Of a stretch of 64,000 bases of DNA, positions 8,761 to 17,548 are shown in pieces. The DNA lies in the NCBI RefSeq assembly GCF_040253585.1, contig NZ_JBELAU010000006.1, forward strand, positions 62,001 through 126,000. The letters are read 5' to 3'. The notes under the pieces were generated by a model that worked only from the letters and a program-made list of their open reading frames with translations, searched no databases and was not told the DNA's origin. A program made the translations under genes and the position numbers. The first letter of the stretch is position 1, and every line of letters begins with the position of its first letter. The DNA comes from Emticicia sp040253585 (GTDB lineage Bacteria; Bacteroidota; Bacteroidia; Cytophagales; Spirosomataceae).

Positions 8761-9402
8761 ATGAAAATAAGCTTCCAAAAACTCGCAGGTTATTGCTTAG
8801 TTATAGGCTCAATATTGATGGTTCTTACAATGCTTTTGCACCCAAGTGGTGGAAGTCTGGAATACATTACTAAAATCGCCAAAGTGCTAATTATTAGTCA
8901 TTCAATTGCCATTTTTAGCATTCCTATCATTGCTTTTGGTTTTTACGGATTGTCCGAAACTTTACAAACAAGTTCCAAAAGCTCTTATTTAGGTTTTACG
9001 TTCGTTGGCTTTAGCTTAGTTGCAGTTATGCTGGCTGGCTCTATCAATGGTTTAATCTTACCAATGTATGCTTCTAAATTTCACAATGAAATGGGGCAAA
9101 ATCTCGAAATTGTGAAACTGGTAATTGGCTATGGTTCGAAGTTTAATAAAGCAATGGATTTCGTATTTATCAACGGTTTTTCGATTGCTATGCTTGTTTG
9201 GTCGGTTGTCATTATTCAGACATCAAAACTTCCTCGTTGGCTGGGTTTTTATGGTTTTATTCTTTTCACTTTTGTTATTATTGGTTTTTTATTAGACTTT
9301 AATTTCATCAGTGTTTGGGGATTTAGCATTTACATTTTCGGAATCGTAAGCTGGATAGTCTTCGCAGGATTCTTCATGGTAAAACTATCTAAAACAACTT
9401 AG
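8761..9402 (+). CDS. Six-TM membrane protein of unknown function
   Basis: A 213-residue protein with about six hydrophobic segments and a short charged start (MKISFQK). It resembles uncharacterised DUF4386-type integral membrane proteins, but I am not sure of the family. The start at 8761 is preferred over the in-frame ATG at 8719 because the predicted -7 element (8728-8735) lies downstream of the latter. It is probably controlled through the FNR-type box at 8690, together with the VOC gene. Confidence 0.65.
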   Translation: MKISFQKLAGYCLVIGSILMVLTMLLHPSGGSLEYITKIAKVLIISHSIAIFSIPIIAFGFYGLSETLQTSSKSSYLGFTFVGFSLVAVMLAGSINGLILPMYASKFHNEMGQNLEIVKLVIGYGSKFNKAMDFVFINGFSIAMLVWSVVIIQTSKLPRWLGFYGFILFTFVIIGFLLDFNFISVWGFSIYIFGIVSWIVFAGFFMVKLSKTT

Positions 9403-9506
9403 AATAGCCTTTAAACTAAAAAAAAACCACTCATCCAAATAGGACATTTGTCTAATAAATATAAAGAATAGCTCACTAATTTTGAAAAAACAAAAAGCTA
9501 TTCTTT

Positions 9507-10343
9507 ATGAAAAACAATGTACTTTCTATTGAAAAACCACCCAGAAAAACTAATTACAACCCCAAATTATTAGATTTTTCTACAAAGTTTTGGTTCATAA
9601 TCGCTACTATTGGACAATGGATTTTTGGATATTATGTAGTTTCAGTGTATCATGTTTCTACTTTCAAAGGTGACTTTGAAAAATGGAATACCGTACTTCC
9701 CAAAGGCTACGTAGCTGGCGACTGGAAAGGCAATCTGATGGTAGGAATCCATGTACTTTTAGCTGCAATTATGGTTATTGGTGGGCCATTACAGTTTATT
9801 CCTCAGATTCGAGAGCGATTCCGAACTTTCCACCGATGGTTAGGGATAATTTATGTTTACACAGCAATTATTGTGAGTTCAGTGGGCTTCATAATGGTCT
9901 GGACTCGTGGCACGGTTGGTGACACATTTATGCACGTAGCCAACAGTATGCAAACCTTTTACATCATTATTTTTGCAGTTTTAGCAGTAAAATTTGCCCG
10001 AGAAAAACAATTTGCGAAACACCGAAACTATACACTTCGGCTTTTTATGGTGGCCAATGGCGTTTGGTTTTTTAGAGTTGGATTAATGTCGTGGTTGGTC
10101 ATTAATCAAGCTCCAGTGGGTTTCAATCCTGATACATTTACAGGGCCTTTTTTGTGGGTATTATCGACCTTTGCTTATGCAGTTCCTATCTCTTTGATTT
10201 TGCTGGAAATGTACTTTTATGCTCAAAAAACACAAAACCAACGATTTTCGACTCTTACTTCGATAGTTATTTTCTTGTTTACAATCATTATGACAATCGG
10301 CATTTTCGGAGCCACAATGGGAATGTGGTTGCCCAGAATTTAA
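9507..10343 (+). CDS. DUF2306-like membrane protein
   Basis: A 278-residue integral membrane protein with about seven hydrophobic segments. The segment GGPLQFIPQIRERFRTFHRWLG, with its F-H-R-W-L-G motif, is typical of DUF2306 proteins, whose paired histidines suggest a haem or redox role, though none is established. A TAATTTTG -7 element is present at 9477-9484 without a correctly spaced -33 element. It is convergent with katG. Confidence 0.75.
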   Translation: MKNNVLSIEKPPRKTNYNPKLLDFSTKFWFIIATIGQWIFGYYVVSVYHVSTFKGDFEKWNTVLPKGYVAGDWKGNLMVGIHVLLAAIMVIGGPLQFIPQIRERFRTFHRWLGIIYVYTAIIVSSVGFIMVWTRGTVGDTFMHVANSMQTFYIIIFAVLAVKFAREKQFAKHRNYTLRLFMVANGVWFFRVGLMSWLVINQAPVGFNPDTFTGPFLWVLSTFAYAVPISLILLEMYFYAQKTQNQRFSTLTSIVIFLFTIIMTIGIFGATMGMWLPRI

Positions 10344-10443
10344 AATATGTTTTTATTGAAACATCAAGATATTTAAACGAAAAGACATTTGTTGAAATGT
10401 CGTTTATCCTACTTTATAGGTAGTATTTTGTATGAAATTATAC

Positions 10444-10477
10444 ACAAAAAGGGTGACTCAAGAGCCACCCTCTTTTT
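10444..10477 (-). terminator. Terminator of katG
   Basis: On the minus strand GGGTGGCTC-TT-GAGTCACCC forms a nine-base stem with one G-T pair, followed by TTTTTG. The A-rich left side makes it usable in both directions, for the convergent DUF2306-like gene as well. Confidence 0.75.
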
Positions 10478-10490
10478 AGTTGTTCGAAAA

Positions 10491-12716
10491 TTATACTAAA
10501 TCGAAACGGTCAAGATTCATTACTTTTGTCCAAGCTGCAACAAAATCTTTAACAAATTTATCTTGAGAATCTTGGCATCCATAAACTTCAGCAATCGCAC
10601 GAAGCTCTGAATTTGAACCGAAAATTAGGTCAACACGAGTACCTGTCCATTTAAGTTCACCAGTCATACGGTTGCGTCCTTCAAACACATCTTGATGAGC
10701 CGAAGTAGCTTTCCATGTTGTTGATAAATCAAGTAAATTTACAAAGAAATCATTCGTAAGTGTTTCTTTACGAGAAGTAAACACACCATATTCTGAATGA
10801 TTATAATTGGCATTAAGTACACGTAAACCACCAACTAAAACCGTCATTTCAGGAGCTGTAAGCGTCATCAACTGAGCTTTATCGATCAGCATTTCTTCTG
10901 CCGTAGTTGTATAATGTTTCTTTTGATAGTTACGGAAACCATCAGCAATTGGCTCAAGCACAGCAAATGATTCTACATCAGTTTGCTCTTGAGAAGCATC
11001 TGTACGACCCGCTGCAAAAGGAACTGTGATTTCATGACCTGCATTTTTGGCAGCTTGCTCAACACCCGCACAACCAGCAAGTACAATTAAATCAGCGATA
11101 GACACTCTTTTAGCACCTAATTGAATGCTATTGAATTCTTCTTGAATACTTGTAAGTGTATCAAGTACTTTTGAAAGTTGGGTTGGATTATTTACTTCCC
11201 AATACTTTTGTGGCGATAAACGTAAACGACCACCATTTGCACCTCCACGTTTGTCTGAACCACGGAATGTTGAAGCAGAAGCCCATGCAGTCGAAACCAA
11301 CTCAGATATTGATAAACCTGATGCTAAGATATTTGCTTTCAATGCTGCAATGTCATTTTCATCGATAAGTTCATAACTTACTGCTGGAACAGGGTCTTGC
11401 CAAATGAGTTCTTCAGTAGGCACTTCTGGTCCAAGATATAATGATTTTGGCCCCATATCACGGTGAGTCAATTTAAACCAAGCACGAGCAAAAGCATCAG
11501 CAAATTGGTCAGGGTTTTCAAAGAAACGTCTTGATATTTTCTCATAAGCAGGGTCCATTCGTAACGCAAGGTCAGTTGTAAACATGATTGGAGCGAAGCT
11601 TTTAGCAGGATTGTGAGCATCAGGCACTGTTCCTGCACCTGCTCCACCTTTTGGAATCCATTGGTGAGCTCCCGCTGGACTTTTAGTCAATTCCCATTCA
11701 AAACCGAATAAGTTATTGAAGTAATTATTGCTCCATTGAGTTGGAGTTTGTGTCCATGCACCTTCCAAGCCACTGGTAATTGTATATTCACCATTACCCG
11801 TACCATAAGTATTTTTCCAGCCCATGCTTTGCTCAGCAATATCAGCTGCTGCTGGTTCTGGTCCAACATATTGGCTTGGGTCAGCTGCACCGTGAGCTTT
11901 TCCGAAAGTGTGTCCACCAGCAATCAATGCCACTGTTTCTTCATCATTCATAGCCATACGGCCAAAAGTATCACGTATGTCACGTGCAGCAGCAATTGGG
12001 TTTGGATTTCCGTTAGGGCCTTCTGGATTTACATAAATAAGTCCCATCTGAACTGCCGCAAGAGGATTTTCTAATTCACGATCTCCAGAATATCTCTTAT
12101 CTTCCAGCCATTTCCCTTCAGATCCCCAATAAATATCTTCTTCTGGCTCCCAGACATCTACACGTCCGCCACCAAAACCGAAAGTTTTAAAGCCCATTGA
12201 TTCTAAAGCACAATTTCCAGCTAAAATCATCAAGTCGGCCCAAGAGATTTTTCTACCATATTTTTGTTTAATTGGCCAAAGCAATAAACGTGCTTTATCA
12301 AGATTGCCATTATCAGGCCAGCTATTTAACGGTGCAAAGCGTTGAGTACCTGCCCCAGCTCCGCCACGACCATCAGCAATACGGTAAGTACCTGCACTGT
12401 GCCACGCCATACGAATAAAAAATGGCCCATAATGACCATAATCAGCAGGCCACCATTCTTGCGAGGTAGTCATCAGGTCATATATTTCTTTTTTCAACAC
12501 ATCTAAATCAAGCGAGTTAAACTCTTTTGCATAGTCAAAATCTTCACCCATTGGGTTTGATAATGTCGAATGTTGACGAAGAATATTGAGTCTTAGTTGG
12601 TTTGGCCACCAATCCTGATTTCTTGTTCCACCACCTGCACTTTGAGTGACTGGGGCTCCTGCTCCATGATGGAATGGGCATTTTGCTTCTCCGCCATTAG
12701 ATGTATGATTTTCCAT
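10491..12716 (-). CDS. katG: Catalase-peroxidase KatG
   Basis: A 741-residue bifunctional haem catalase-peroxidase that removes hydrogen peroxide. The distal haem-pocket residues are present in IRMAWHSAGTYR (Arg102, Trp105, His106), and the proximal haem histidine lies in GGHTFGKAHG. The Met-Tyr-Trp crosslink partners are plausible: Trp105, the Tyr of GLIYVNPEGP and a Met in THRDMGP. Length and both N- and C-terminal peroxidase-like halves are complete. It has its own promoter (12823-12854) and terminator, so it is a single-gene unit. No OxyR gene is adjacent. Confidence 0.97.
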   Translation of the reverse strand: MENHTSNGGEAKCPFHHGAGAPVTQSAGGGTRNQDWWPNQLRLNILRQHSTLSNPMGEDFDYAKEFNSLDLDVLKKEIYDLMTTSQEWWPADYGHYGPFFIRMAWHSAGTYRIADGRGGAGAGTQRFAPLNSWPDNGNLDKARLLLWPIKQKYGRKISWADLMILAGNCALESMGFKTFGFGGGRVDVWEPEEDIYWGSEGKWLEDKRYSGDRELENPLAAVQMGLIYVNPEGPNGNPNPIAAARDIRDTFGRMAMNDEETVALIAGGHTFGKAHGAADPSQYVGPEPAAADIAEQSMGWKNTYGTGNGEYTITSGLEGAWTQTPTQWSNNYFNNLFGFEWELTKSPAGAHQWIPKGGAGAGTVPDAHNPAKSFAPIMFTTDLALRMDPAYEKISRRFFENPDQFADAFARAWFKLTHRDMGPKSLYLGPEVPTEELIWQDPVPAVSYELIDENDIAALKANILASGLSISELVSTAWASASTFRGSDKRGGANGGRLRLSPQKYWEVNNPTQLSKVLDTLTSIQEEFNSIQLGAKRVSIADLIVLAGCAGVEQAAKNAGHEITVPFAAGRTDASQEQTDVESFAVLEPIADGFRNYQKKHYTTTAEEMLIDKAQLMTLTAPEMTVLVGGLRVLNANYNHSEYGVFTSRKETLTNDFFVNLLDLSTTWKATSAHQDVFEGRNRMTGELKWTGTRVDLIFGSNSELRAIAEVYGCQDSQDKFVKDFVAAWTKVMNLDRFDLV

Positions 12717-12822
12717 TGTCTGTGATTATTTATAAGTTAATTTATGAATGATAAAATATATTTTTTCTCTCTATTAAAGCAAATTCTGAAACTAATAGTA
12801 TGAAGTTCTATTGTTTGTGACT

Positions 12823-12854
12823 CAAAATTACAACACAATAGGTAATAAATCAAA
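12823..12854 (-). promoter_or_regulatory. katG promoter
   Basis: On the minus strand TTTG (12854-12851), 20 bases, then TAATTTTG (12830-12823): a full match to the Bacteroidota -33/-7 promoter. The start point would be near 12816, giving a leader of about 100 bases. Confidence 0.7.
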
Positions 12855-13042
12855 TTGATTATTTTTATAATAATATAGTTTTCATCTATAAAACAAAAAA
12901 AGTAAAAGTTTTGATATTGATAAGAAGGAAGACGATTCTATTGAAGAATTACTATGCCATTGAAGAAATTAAAATATACTAATTTTAAGCATTTAAAAAT
13001 AATGACTATTATCAAGATTAATATCTAAAGGCATCAAAACAA

Positions 13043-13072
13043 CAACCCCAACGATAATTATCGTTGGGGTTG
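13043..13072 (-). terminator. Terminator of the LytTR gene
   Basis: A perfect 30-base palindrome: the arm CAACCCCAACGATAA is followed at once by its reverse complement. On the minus strand it runs into a T-rich TTGTTTTGATG. Confidence 0.8.
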
Positions 13073-13128
13073 CTAATATTACCTACAGAATGATAAAGTA
13101 GTATATAAATAAAATGAAAAACATCAAA

Positions 13129-13479
13129 TCATTCTTTTGGGAAACTATGATATGACTTCAAAAAGTCTTCTTTGCGGCGTCGGGATAAATTTACATTATA
13201 CTGTTCGTCTAATTTCACCATTAGCCCTTCATGAATCTGATAACCGACTACGTGTTTTAGATTAACCATAAATGATTTGTGAGTACGAAAAAAATCGAAT
13301 GGAATAAAACGTTTTTCAAGTTCTTTCAAGGTTTTCGATACTATGAGTGTTTCTCCTCCTTGTAAAAAAACTTCTGTATAATTTACATCAGCTTTGAGGA
13401 AAAGAACATCGGCTGGATTCACTTTTTTCTTTCCAGTCAAACGTATTGTTGAGGTGCGGATGGGTAATTGTAATTTCAT
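13129..13479 (-). CDS. Stand-alone LytTR DNA-binding protein
   Basis: A 116-residue protein made almost entirely of a LytTR domain (about residues 18-112): DVLFLKADVNYTEVFL, then FFRTHKSFMVNLKHVVGY and a C-terminal NLSRRRKEDFL, all typical of the family. No receiver domain is attached, so it is either constitutive or controlled by a partner elsewhere. Typical two-component LytTR regulators are about twice as long. No histidine kinase gene is next to it. It ends 56 bases before a strong palindromic terminator. Confidence 0.85.
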   Translation of the reverse strand: MKLQLPIRTSTIRLTGKKKVNPADVLFLKADVNYTEVFLQGGETLIVSKTLKELEKRFIPFDFFRTHKSFMVNLKHVVGYQIHEGLMVKLDEQYNVNLSRRRKEDFLKSYHSFPKE

Positions 13480-13566
13480 GATTAAAGAGTGTAATTTGAA
13501 ATAAATACCATTTATTTGTATGACACCTATTTCATAAAAAAGGTTGTAAGGGATTTGTAAAAAATA

Positions 13567-13642
13567 AAGTGTCTTATCAGACAGTAAAATGTCGTTTTCA
13601 AGAAAAACAAAACATATATAACTGATAATAAGACACTTATCA
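13567..13642. repeat. Inverted repeat between the LytTR and PBP1A genes
   Basis: AAGTGTCTTAT (13567-13577) pairs perfectly with ATAAGACACTT (13628-13638), 50 bases apart. The right arm also lies in a shorter dyad, TGATAA...TTATCA (13623-13642). It may end transcription of the penicillin-binding protein gene or serve as an operator. Confidence 0.45.
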
Positions 13643-13678
13643 TAAAAACACTAAATATAACTCAAAAATTAATTTTAT

Positions 13679-16258
13679 CTAACGGTTATCACGATTAACA
13701 GTTGTATCTCTTTTAATTAGCTCTACTGGTGGCAGTCTTTGGTTTTCTTCAGGTGCTCCCAATGAATCTACCGATGAGGCAGTCGAATCCGATATTGCTA
13801 CTTCTCCGCCAATAGAAACACAACCTTGATAATCTTTCGTAATCTTCATCCCAGGTTTCGGAAATGCTCCTGGACTGTAACCAAGTTTTTTATCGGTATA
13901 AACACTTTGCATAAATTTGCCAAAAATAGGCATTGCCGACCTCGATCCTTCACCCATACGTGTACGGAAGTGAATACTGCGGTCGTCGCCACCTACCCAA
14001 ACTCCACAAATCAAATCTTTCGTAAAGCCTATGTACCAAGAATCAGAATAGTTGGAAGTCGTACCTGTTTTACCAGCCGCTTGTCCGCCATTACCAAATA
14101 ATGCACTGCAATATTCAAATAAGCCTTGTGATGTTCCGCCAGGCTCCTCTACCCCGCCACGAAGCATGTATTGCATCAAATATGCCGACTCTGGTTTGAT
14201 GGCATCACGTTTTTTTGTTTCAAATTCAAACAGTACTTTGCCTTTTGCATCTTCAATCTTAAATACCAACATAGGGTCAGTGTATTGTCCTTCGTTCAGA
14301 AATACTCCGTAAGCTGCCACCATTTCGTAAAGTGAAACATCCGAGGTTCCGATTCCAAGCGAAAGTACTGGCTCAAGTGGAGCAGTTATGCCAAGTTTAC
14401 GAGCGTAGTCAATAATACCACTTGGTTTAACTTCGTCAGATAATTGAGCTGCCACGGAGTTTACCGAGCGAGCAATAGCTCTACGTAAAGTCATATTTGA
14501 GTATGAAAATACCCCATCGGCATTCTTCGGCTCCCAAGTTTTAGGTTCACCATTTTCAATCCATTCTTTCTTGAAAGGCTTGTCTTCACGGCGGTCGCAA
14601 GGAGAAAGATTCAGCGGGCCATCAATGGCTGCTGTATAAAGAATCGGCTTGAAGGTCGAACCTGGCTGGCGGCGGCCTTGCTTTACATGATCATATTTAA
14701 AATAATCATAGTTAATGCCTCCAACCCACGCTTTAATGAAACCCGTGTATGGGTCCATTGCCATCATACCTGTTTGTAAAAATCTTTTATAATAATCAAT
14801 TGAGTCAACTGGACTCAACATTAATTCTTTTTCACCTTCCCAGCTGAAAACCTTAATTGGTTTCTTTTTTTCGTACATGTAATAACGCACTGAATCTGGA
14901 CTATTCTTATATTTCTTCACCAAACGTTTATAAATTGGTGTTCGTTTGGCAACTGTATCCAAAAATCCTGGAATTTCTTGTCCGTTTTCGTACGTCCAAG
15001 GGTTTCTGCCTTTCCATTCTTGGTCAAAAACTTTTTGTAAACGCTTCATATGGCTCGAAACTGCGGTTTCGGCATGAGTTTGCATTCTTGAATCAATAGT
15101 TGTATAAATTTTTAACCCATCACGATACAAATCAATGTCAATTTCATTACTTTTTGCCCAGTTTTCTACAAAACGAGATAATGCTACTTTGAAATAACTT
15201 CCCTGACCGTCATACGAATCTTCTAAGTTAATATCAAGTTTTATTTCAGTTTCGCATAGTTTGTCAGCCTCTGTTCGGCTCAAAACGCCATTATTGGCCA
15301 TGAGTTGTAAAACTGTATTTCGACGTTTCAAAGCATTCTTTGGATTACGAATTGGATTATATAGCGTTGTACCCTTTTGTAGACCAACTAAAATAGCTGC
15401 TTCTTCGGGTTGTAATGCAATAGGTTCTTTATTAAAATAGGTCTTTGAAGCAGTACGGATTCCGTAGGCATTATTGCCATAATCTACCGTATTCAAATAC
15501 ATTGTCAAGATTTCACCCTTCGTAAAGTTTCTTTCCAGACGAATGGCAGTAAGCCATTCTTTGGTTTTATAGACCAAGGTTTTCACTAAAGGCACATAAT
15601 AAAGTAGCCCTTTCATTTCACTTCTACGTGTGTTGTATAAGTTTTTGGCTAATTGTTGCGAAACAGTACTTCCACCTCCACGCTCTCCACCACCAGTCAA
15701 AATACCAATTGCTACCCCACCCATCGACTGTAAGTCAATGCCTGAATGTTCGTAAAAACGTTTATCTTCGGTAGCTATGAGTGCCTTAAATAACCAGGGA
15801 GACATTTGAGCCGAGTCAATAGTTTTACGGTTTTCGGTAAAGAATTTGCCGATTTCCACGCCATCTGCAGTAAAAATAGTAGAGGATTGTGAGATCTTAG
15901 GGTTTGTAAGCTGCTCAATACTTGGCATTCGACCGCACAACCATAGAAAATTGGTTTCAATACAAAATACGTAAATTAAACCCGCTACGATAGCTCGTAA
16001 AGTGTATTTGTAAACTTTTGAAATTACAGGGTAATATCCGCCATCGGTATCAAATCTTGATGTAAAATAACTTCTGGCATCATCCAGCTTACGATAATAC
16101 TTCGTAAACACTCTTTCTACCTTTTCTTCGCCAAAGATTACACATAAAAGACGATAAATTTTGTCAAGAATCCACCATCTTCCCGCACTAACTTTAGAAA
16201 CGATGTTTGACCAAATTCGCTGAATAGCCGCCAAAATATTTTTTAAATTTTCTATCAT
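13679..16258 (-). CDS. Class A penicillin-binding protein (PBP1A-like)
   Basis: An 859-residue bifunctional peptidoglycan synthase. A basic cytoplasmic tail and one membrane segment (about residues 88-107) are followed by the GT51 glycosyltransferase domain with its catalytic motif at ATEDKRFYEHSG (Glu164, Asp165). The transpeptidase domain has STFK (Ser534-Lys537), SVN (598-600) and KTG (730-732), so all active-site motifs are intact. The cytoplasmic tail of nearly 90 residues is longer than in many PBP1A proteins. Its promoter at 16283-16315 leaves a short leader. It is transcribed away from the ABC exporter genes. Confidence 0.95.
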   Translation of the reverse strand: MIENLKNILAAIQRIWSNIVSKVSAGRWWILDKIYRLLCVIFGEEKVERVFTKYYRKLDDARSYFTSRFDTDGGYYPVISKVYKYTLRAIVAGLIYVFCIETNFLWLCGRMPSIEQLTNPKISQSSTIFTADGVEIGKFFTENRKTIDSAQMSPWLFKALIATEDKRFYEHSGIDLQSMGGVAIGILTGGGERGGGSTVSQQLAKNLYNTRRSEMKGLLYYVPLVKTLVYKTKEWLTAIRLERNFTKGEILTMYLNTVDYGNNAYGIRTASKTYFNKEPIALQPEEAAILVGLQKGTTLYNPIRNPKNALKRRNTVLQLMANNGVLSRTEADKLCETEIKLDINLEDSYDGQGSYFKVALSRFVENWAKSNEIDIDLYRDGLKIYTTIDSRMQTHAETAVSSHMKRLQKVFDQEWKGRNPWTYENGQEIPGFLDTVAKRTPIYKRLVKKYKNSPDSVRYYMYEKKKPIKVFSWEGEKELMLSPVDSIDYYKRFLQTGMMAMDPYTGFIKAWVGGINYDYFKYDHVKQGRRQPGSTFKPILYTAAIDGPLNLSPCDRREDKPFKKEWIENGEPKTWEPKNADGVFSYSNMTLRRAIARSVNSVAAQLSDEVKPSGIIDYARKLGITAPLEPVLSLGIGTSDVSLYEMVAAYGVFLNEGQYTDPMLVFKIEDAKGKVLFEFETKKRDAIKPESAYLMQYMLRGGVEEPGGTSQGLFEYCSALFGNGGQAAGKTGTTSNYSDSWYIGFTKDLICGVWVGGDDRSIHFRTRMGEGSRSAMPIFGKFMQSVYTDKKLGYSPGAFPKPGMKITKDYQGCVSIGGEVAISDSTASSVDSLGAPEENQRLPPVELIKRDTTVNRDNR

Positions 16259-16576
16259 AGGGTGAGTATGTAATATTTTTTACAAAAGTAGGGTATTGTG
16301 GGCTTACCTACCAAACCGACGTTAATTTTTTAACTAAATACAAAGAAACACGAAAGTTTTGAAAAATGCTTTTACAAGTAAATGATTCTGCTGGAAATTA
16401 TCAAAATTTAACGATAATACTTCAAAGCATTATAAATTTCTAAACTTCTGATTTCTTTATGACCTAAATTTGCGTTTTATACCTTTTATTTGAGAAAAAA
16501 TCCACTTGTATATATTTTTTTTTAATATCTGACGAGCTACCTATATTTGAGTCACTAAACCAAACATAAACCAACC
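16259..16576. other. Divergent intergenic region, PBP1A / ABC exporter
   Basis: 318 bases without a gene. It holds the PBP1A promoter on the minus strand, and a lone -7 element TATATTTG (16542-16549) in front of the ABC exporter ATPase. The middle is AT-rich, with nothing else recognisable. Confidence 0.6.
16283..16315 (-). promoter_or_regulatory. Promoter of the PBP1A gene
   Basis: On the minus strand TTTG (16315-16312), 21 bases, then TACTTTTG (16290-16283). The expected start point is near 16276, about 18 bases before the ATG, and supports the start at 16258. Confidence 0.7.
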
Positions 16577-17491
16577 GTGAATAATATCTTAGAAGTTCAC
16601 AATGTTGTGAAACGCTATTCGCAACACACTGCCCTCAACGACGTAAGCATCAATATTCCGAAAGGAGTAATTTTTGGCCTTCTCGGCCCAAATGGTGCAG
16701 GAAAAACATCACTCATTCGTATCATCAATCAGATTACTGGCCCCGACGAAGGCTATGTACTTTTTGATGGTCAGAAGCTAAGCCCTCAGCACATCAGAGA
16801 AATTGGGTATCTACCCGAAGAGCGTGGACTTTACAAAAAAATGAAAGTCGGCGAGCAATTACTCTATTTGGCTCAACTCAAAGGGCTTTCTGAAAAACAG
16901 GCTCTCGAAAAACTCAAGGAATGGTTCATCAAATTTGATATTAAAACTTGGTGGACAAAGAATGTCGAAGACCTCTCGAAAGGTATGCAACAAAAAATTC
17001 AATTTGTGGCAACGGTCTTGCACGAGCCTCAATTGATTATTCTGGATGAGCCATTTTCGGGCTTTGACCCTATCAATGCAGATTTGATTAAAAATGAAAT
17101 CTTAGAATTGAAAGAAAAAGGTTCAACAATCATTTTCTCAACCCACCGAATGGAATCGGTTGAAGAACTCTGCGACCACATTGCACTCATTAACAAATCT
17201 CAGAAAGTACTTGATGGCGAGAAAAACGAAATCAAAGAGCGTTTCAAAACACACACTTACCAAGCTAAATATTTGGGAAATTTGGTGGCTGATAACGAAA
17301 ACTTCGAGATTATAAACACACAAAACATTGCTGATAACTACGTTACATCGACAATAAAGTTAAACCCAAATGTACCTGTTAATCAACTTATTAGGTTACT
17401 GATTGACCAAGTTGAGTTGCGTTCGTTCGGAGAGAATATTCCGACGATGAACGATATTTTCAAAATGGTTGTCAATGAAACTATTGATTAA
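16577..17491 (+). CDS. ABC transporter ATP-binding protein (NatA-like)
   Basis: A 304-residue ATPase with Walker A GPNGAGKT (residues 37-44), an LSKGMQQK signature and Walker B LIILDEP. The C-terminal extension of about 80 residues is typical of DUF4162-type ATPases that partner ABC-2 permeases. The start is a GTG at 16577; it is the only start that keeps the whole N-terminal strand. The permease gene follows 57 bases downstream, so the two form an exporter of unknown substrate, similar in layout to the NatAB sodium exporter. Confidence 0.92.
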   Translation: MNNILEVHNVVKRYSQHTALNDVSINIPKGVIFGLLGPNGAGKTSLIRIINQITGPDEGYVLFDGQKLSPQHIREIGYLPEERGLYKKMKVGEQLLYLAQLKGLSEKQALEKLKEWFIKFDIKTWWTKNVEDLSKGMQQKIQFVATVLHEPQLIILDEPFSGFDPINADLIKNEILELKEKGSTIIFSTHRMESVEELCDHIALINKSQKVLDGEKNEIKERFKTHTYQAKYLGNLVADNENFEIINTQNIADNYVTSTIKLNPNVPVNQLIRLLIDQVELRSFGENIPTMNDIFKMVVNETID

Positions 17492-17548
17492 TTGTAGGAC
17501 AAATTTAATCGGATGGGTTACAAACCCTACAAATAAAAAACTAAACAC

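Larger units (their letters stand above)
12717..13128. other. Intergenic region between katG and the LytTR gene
   Basis: 412 bases without a gene. It holds the katG promoter (12823-12854) and the terminator of the LytTR gene (13043-13072). The remaining 13 kb-side stretch (about 12855-13040) is AT-rich and I see no further structure in it. Confidence 0.7.

Noticed and set aside
10375..10405. Terminator after the DUF2306-like gene
   Set aside because: A seven-base stem (GACATTT/AAATGTC) is present but no T run follows; the hairpin at 10444 is the better candidate.
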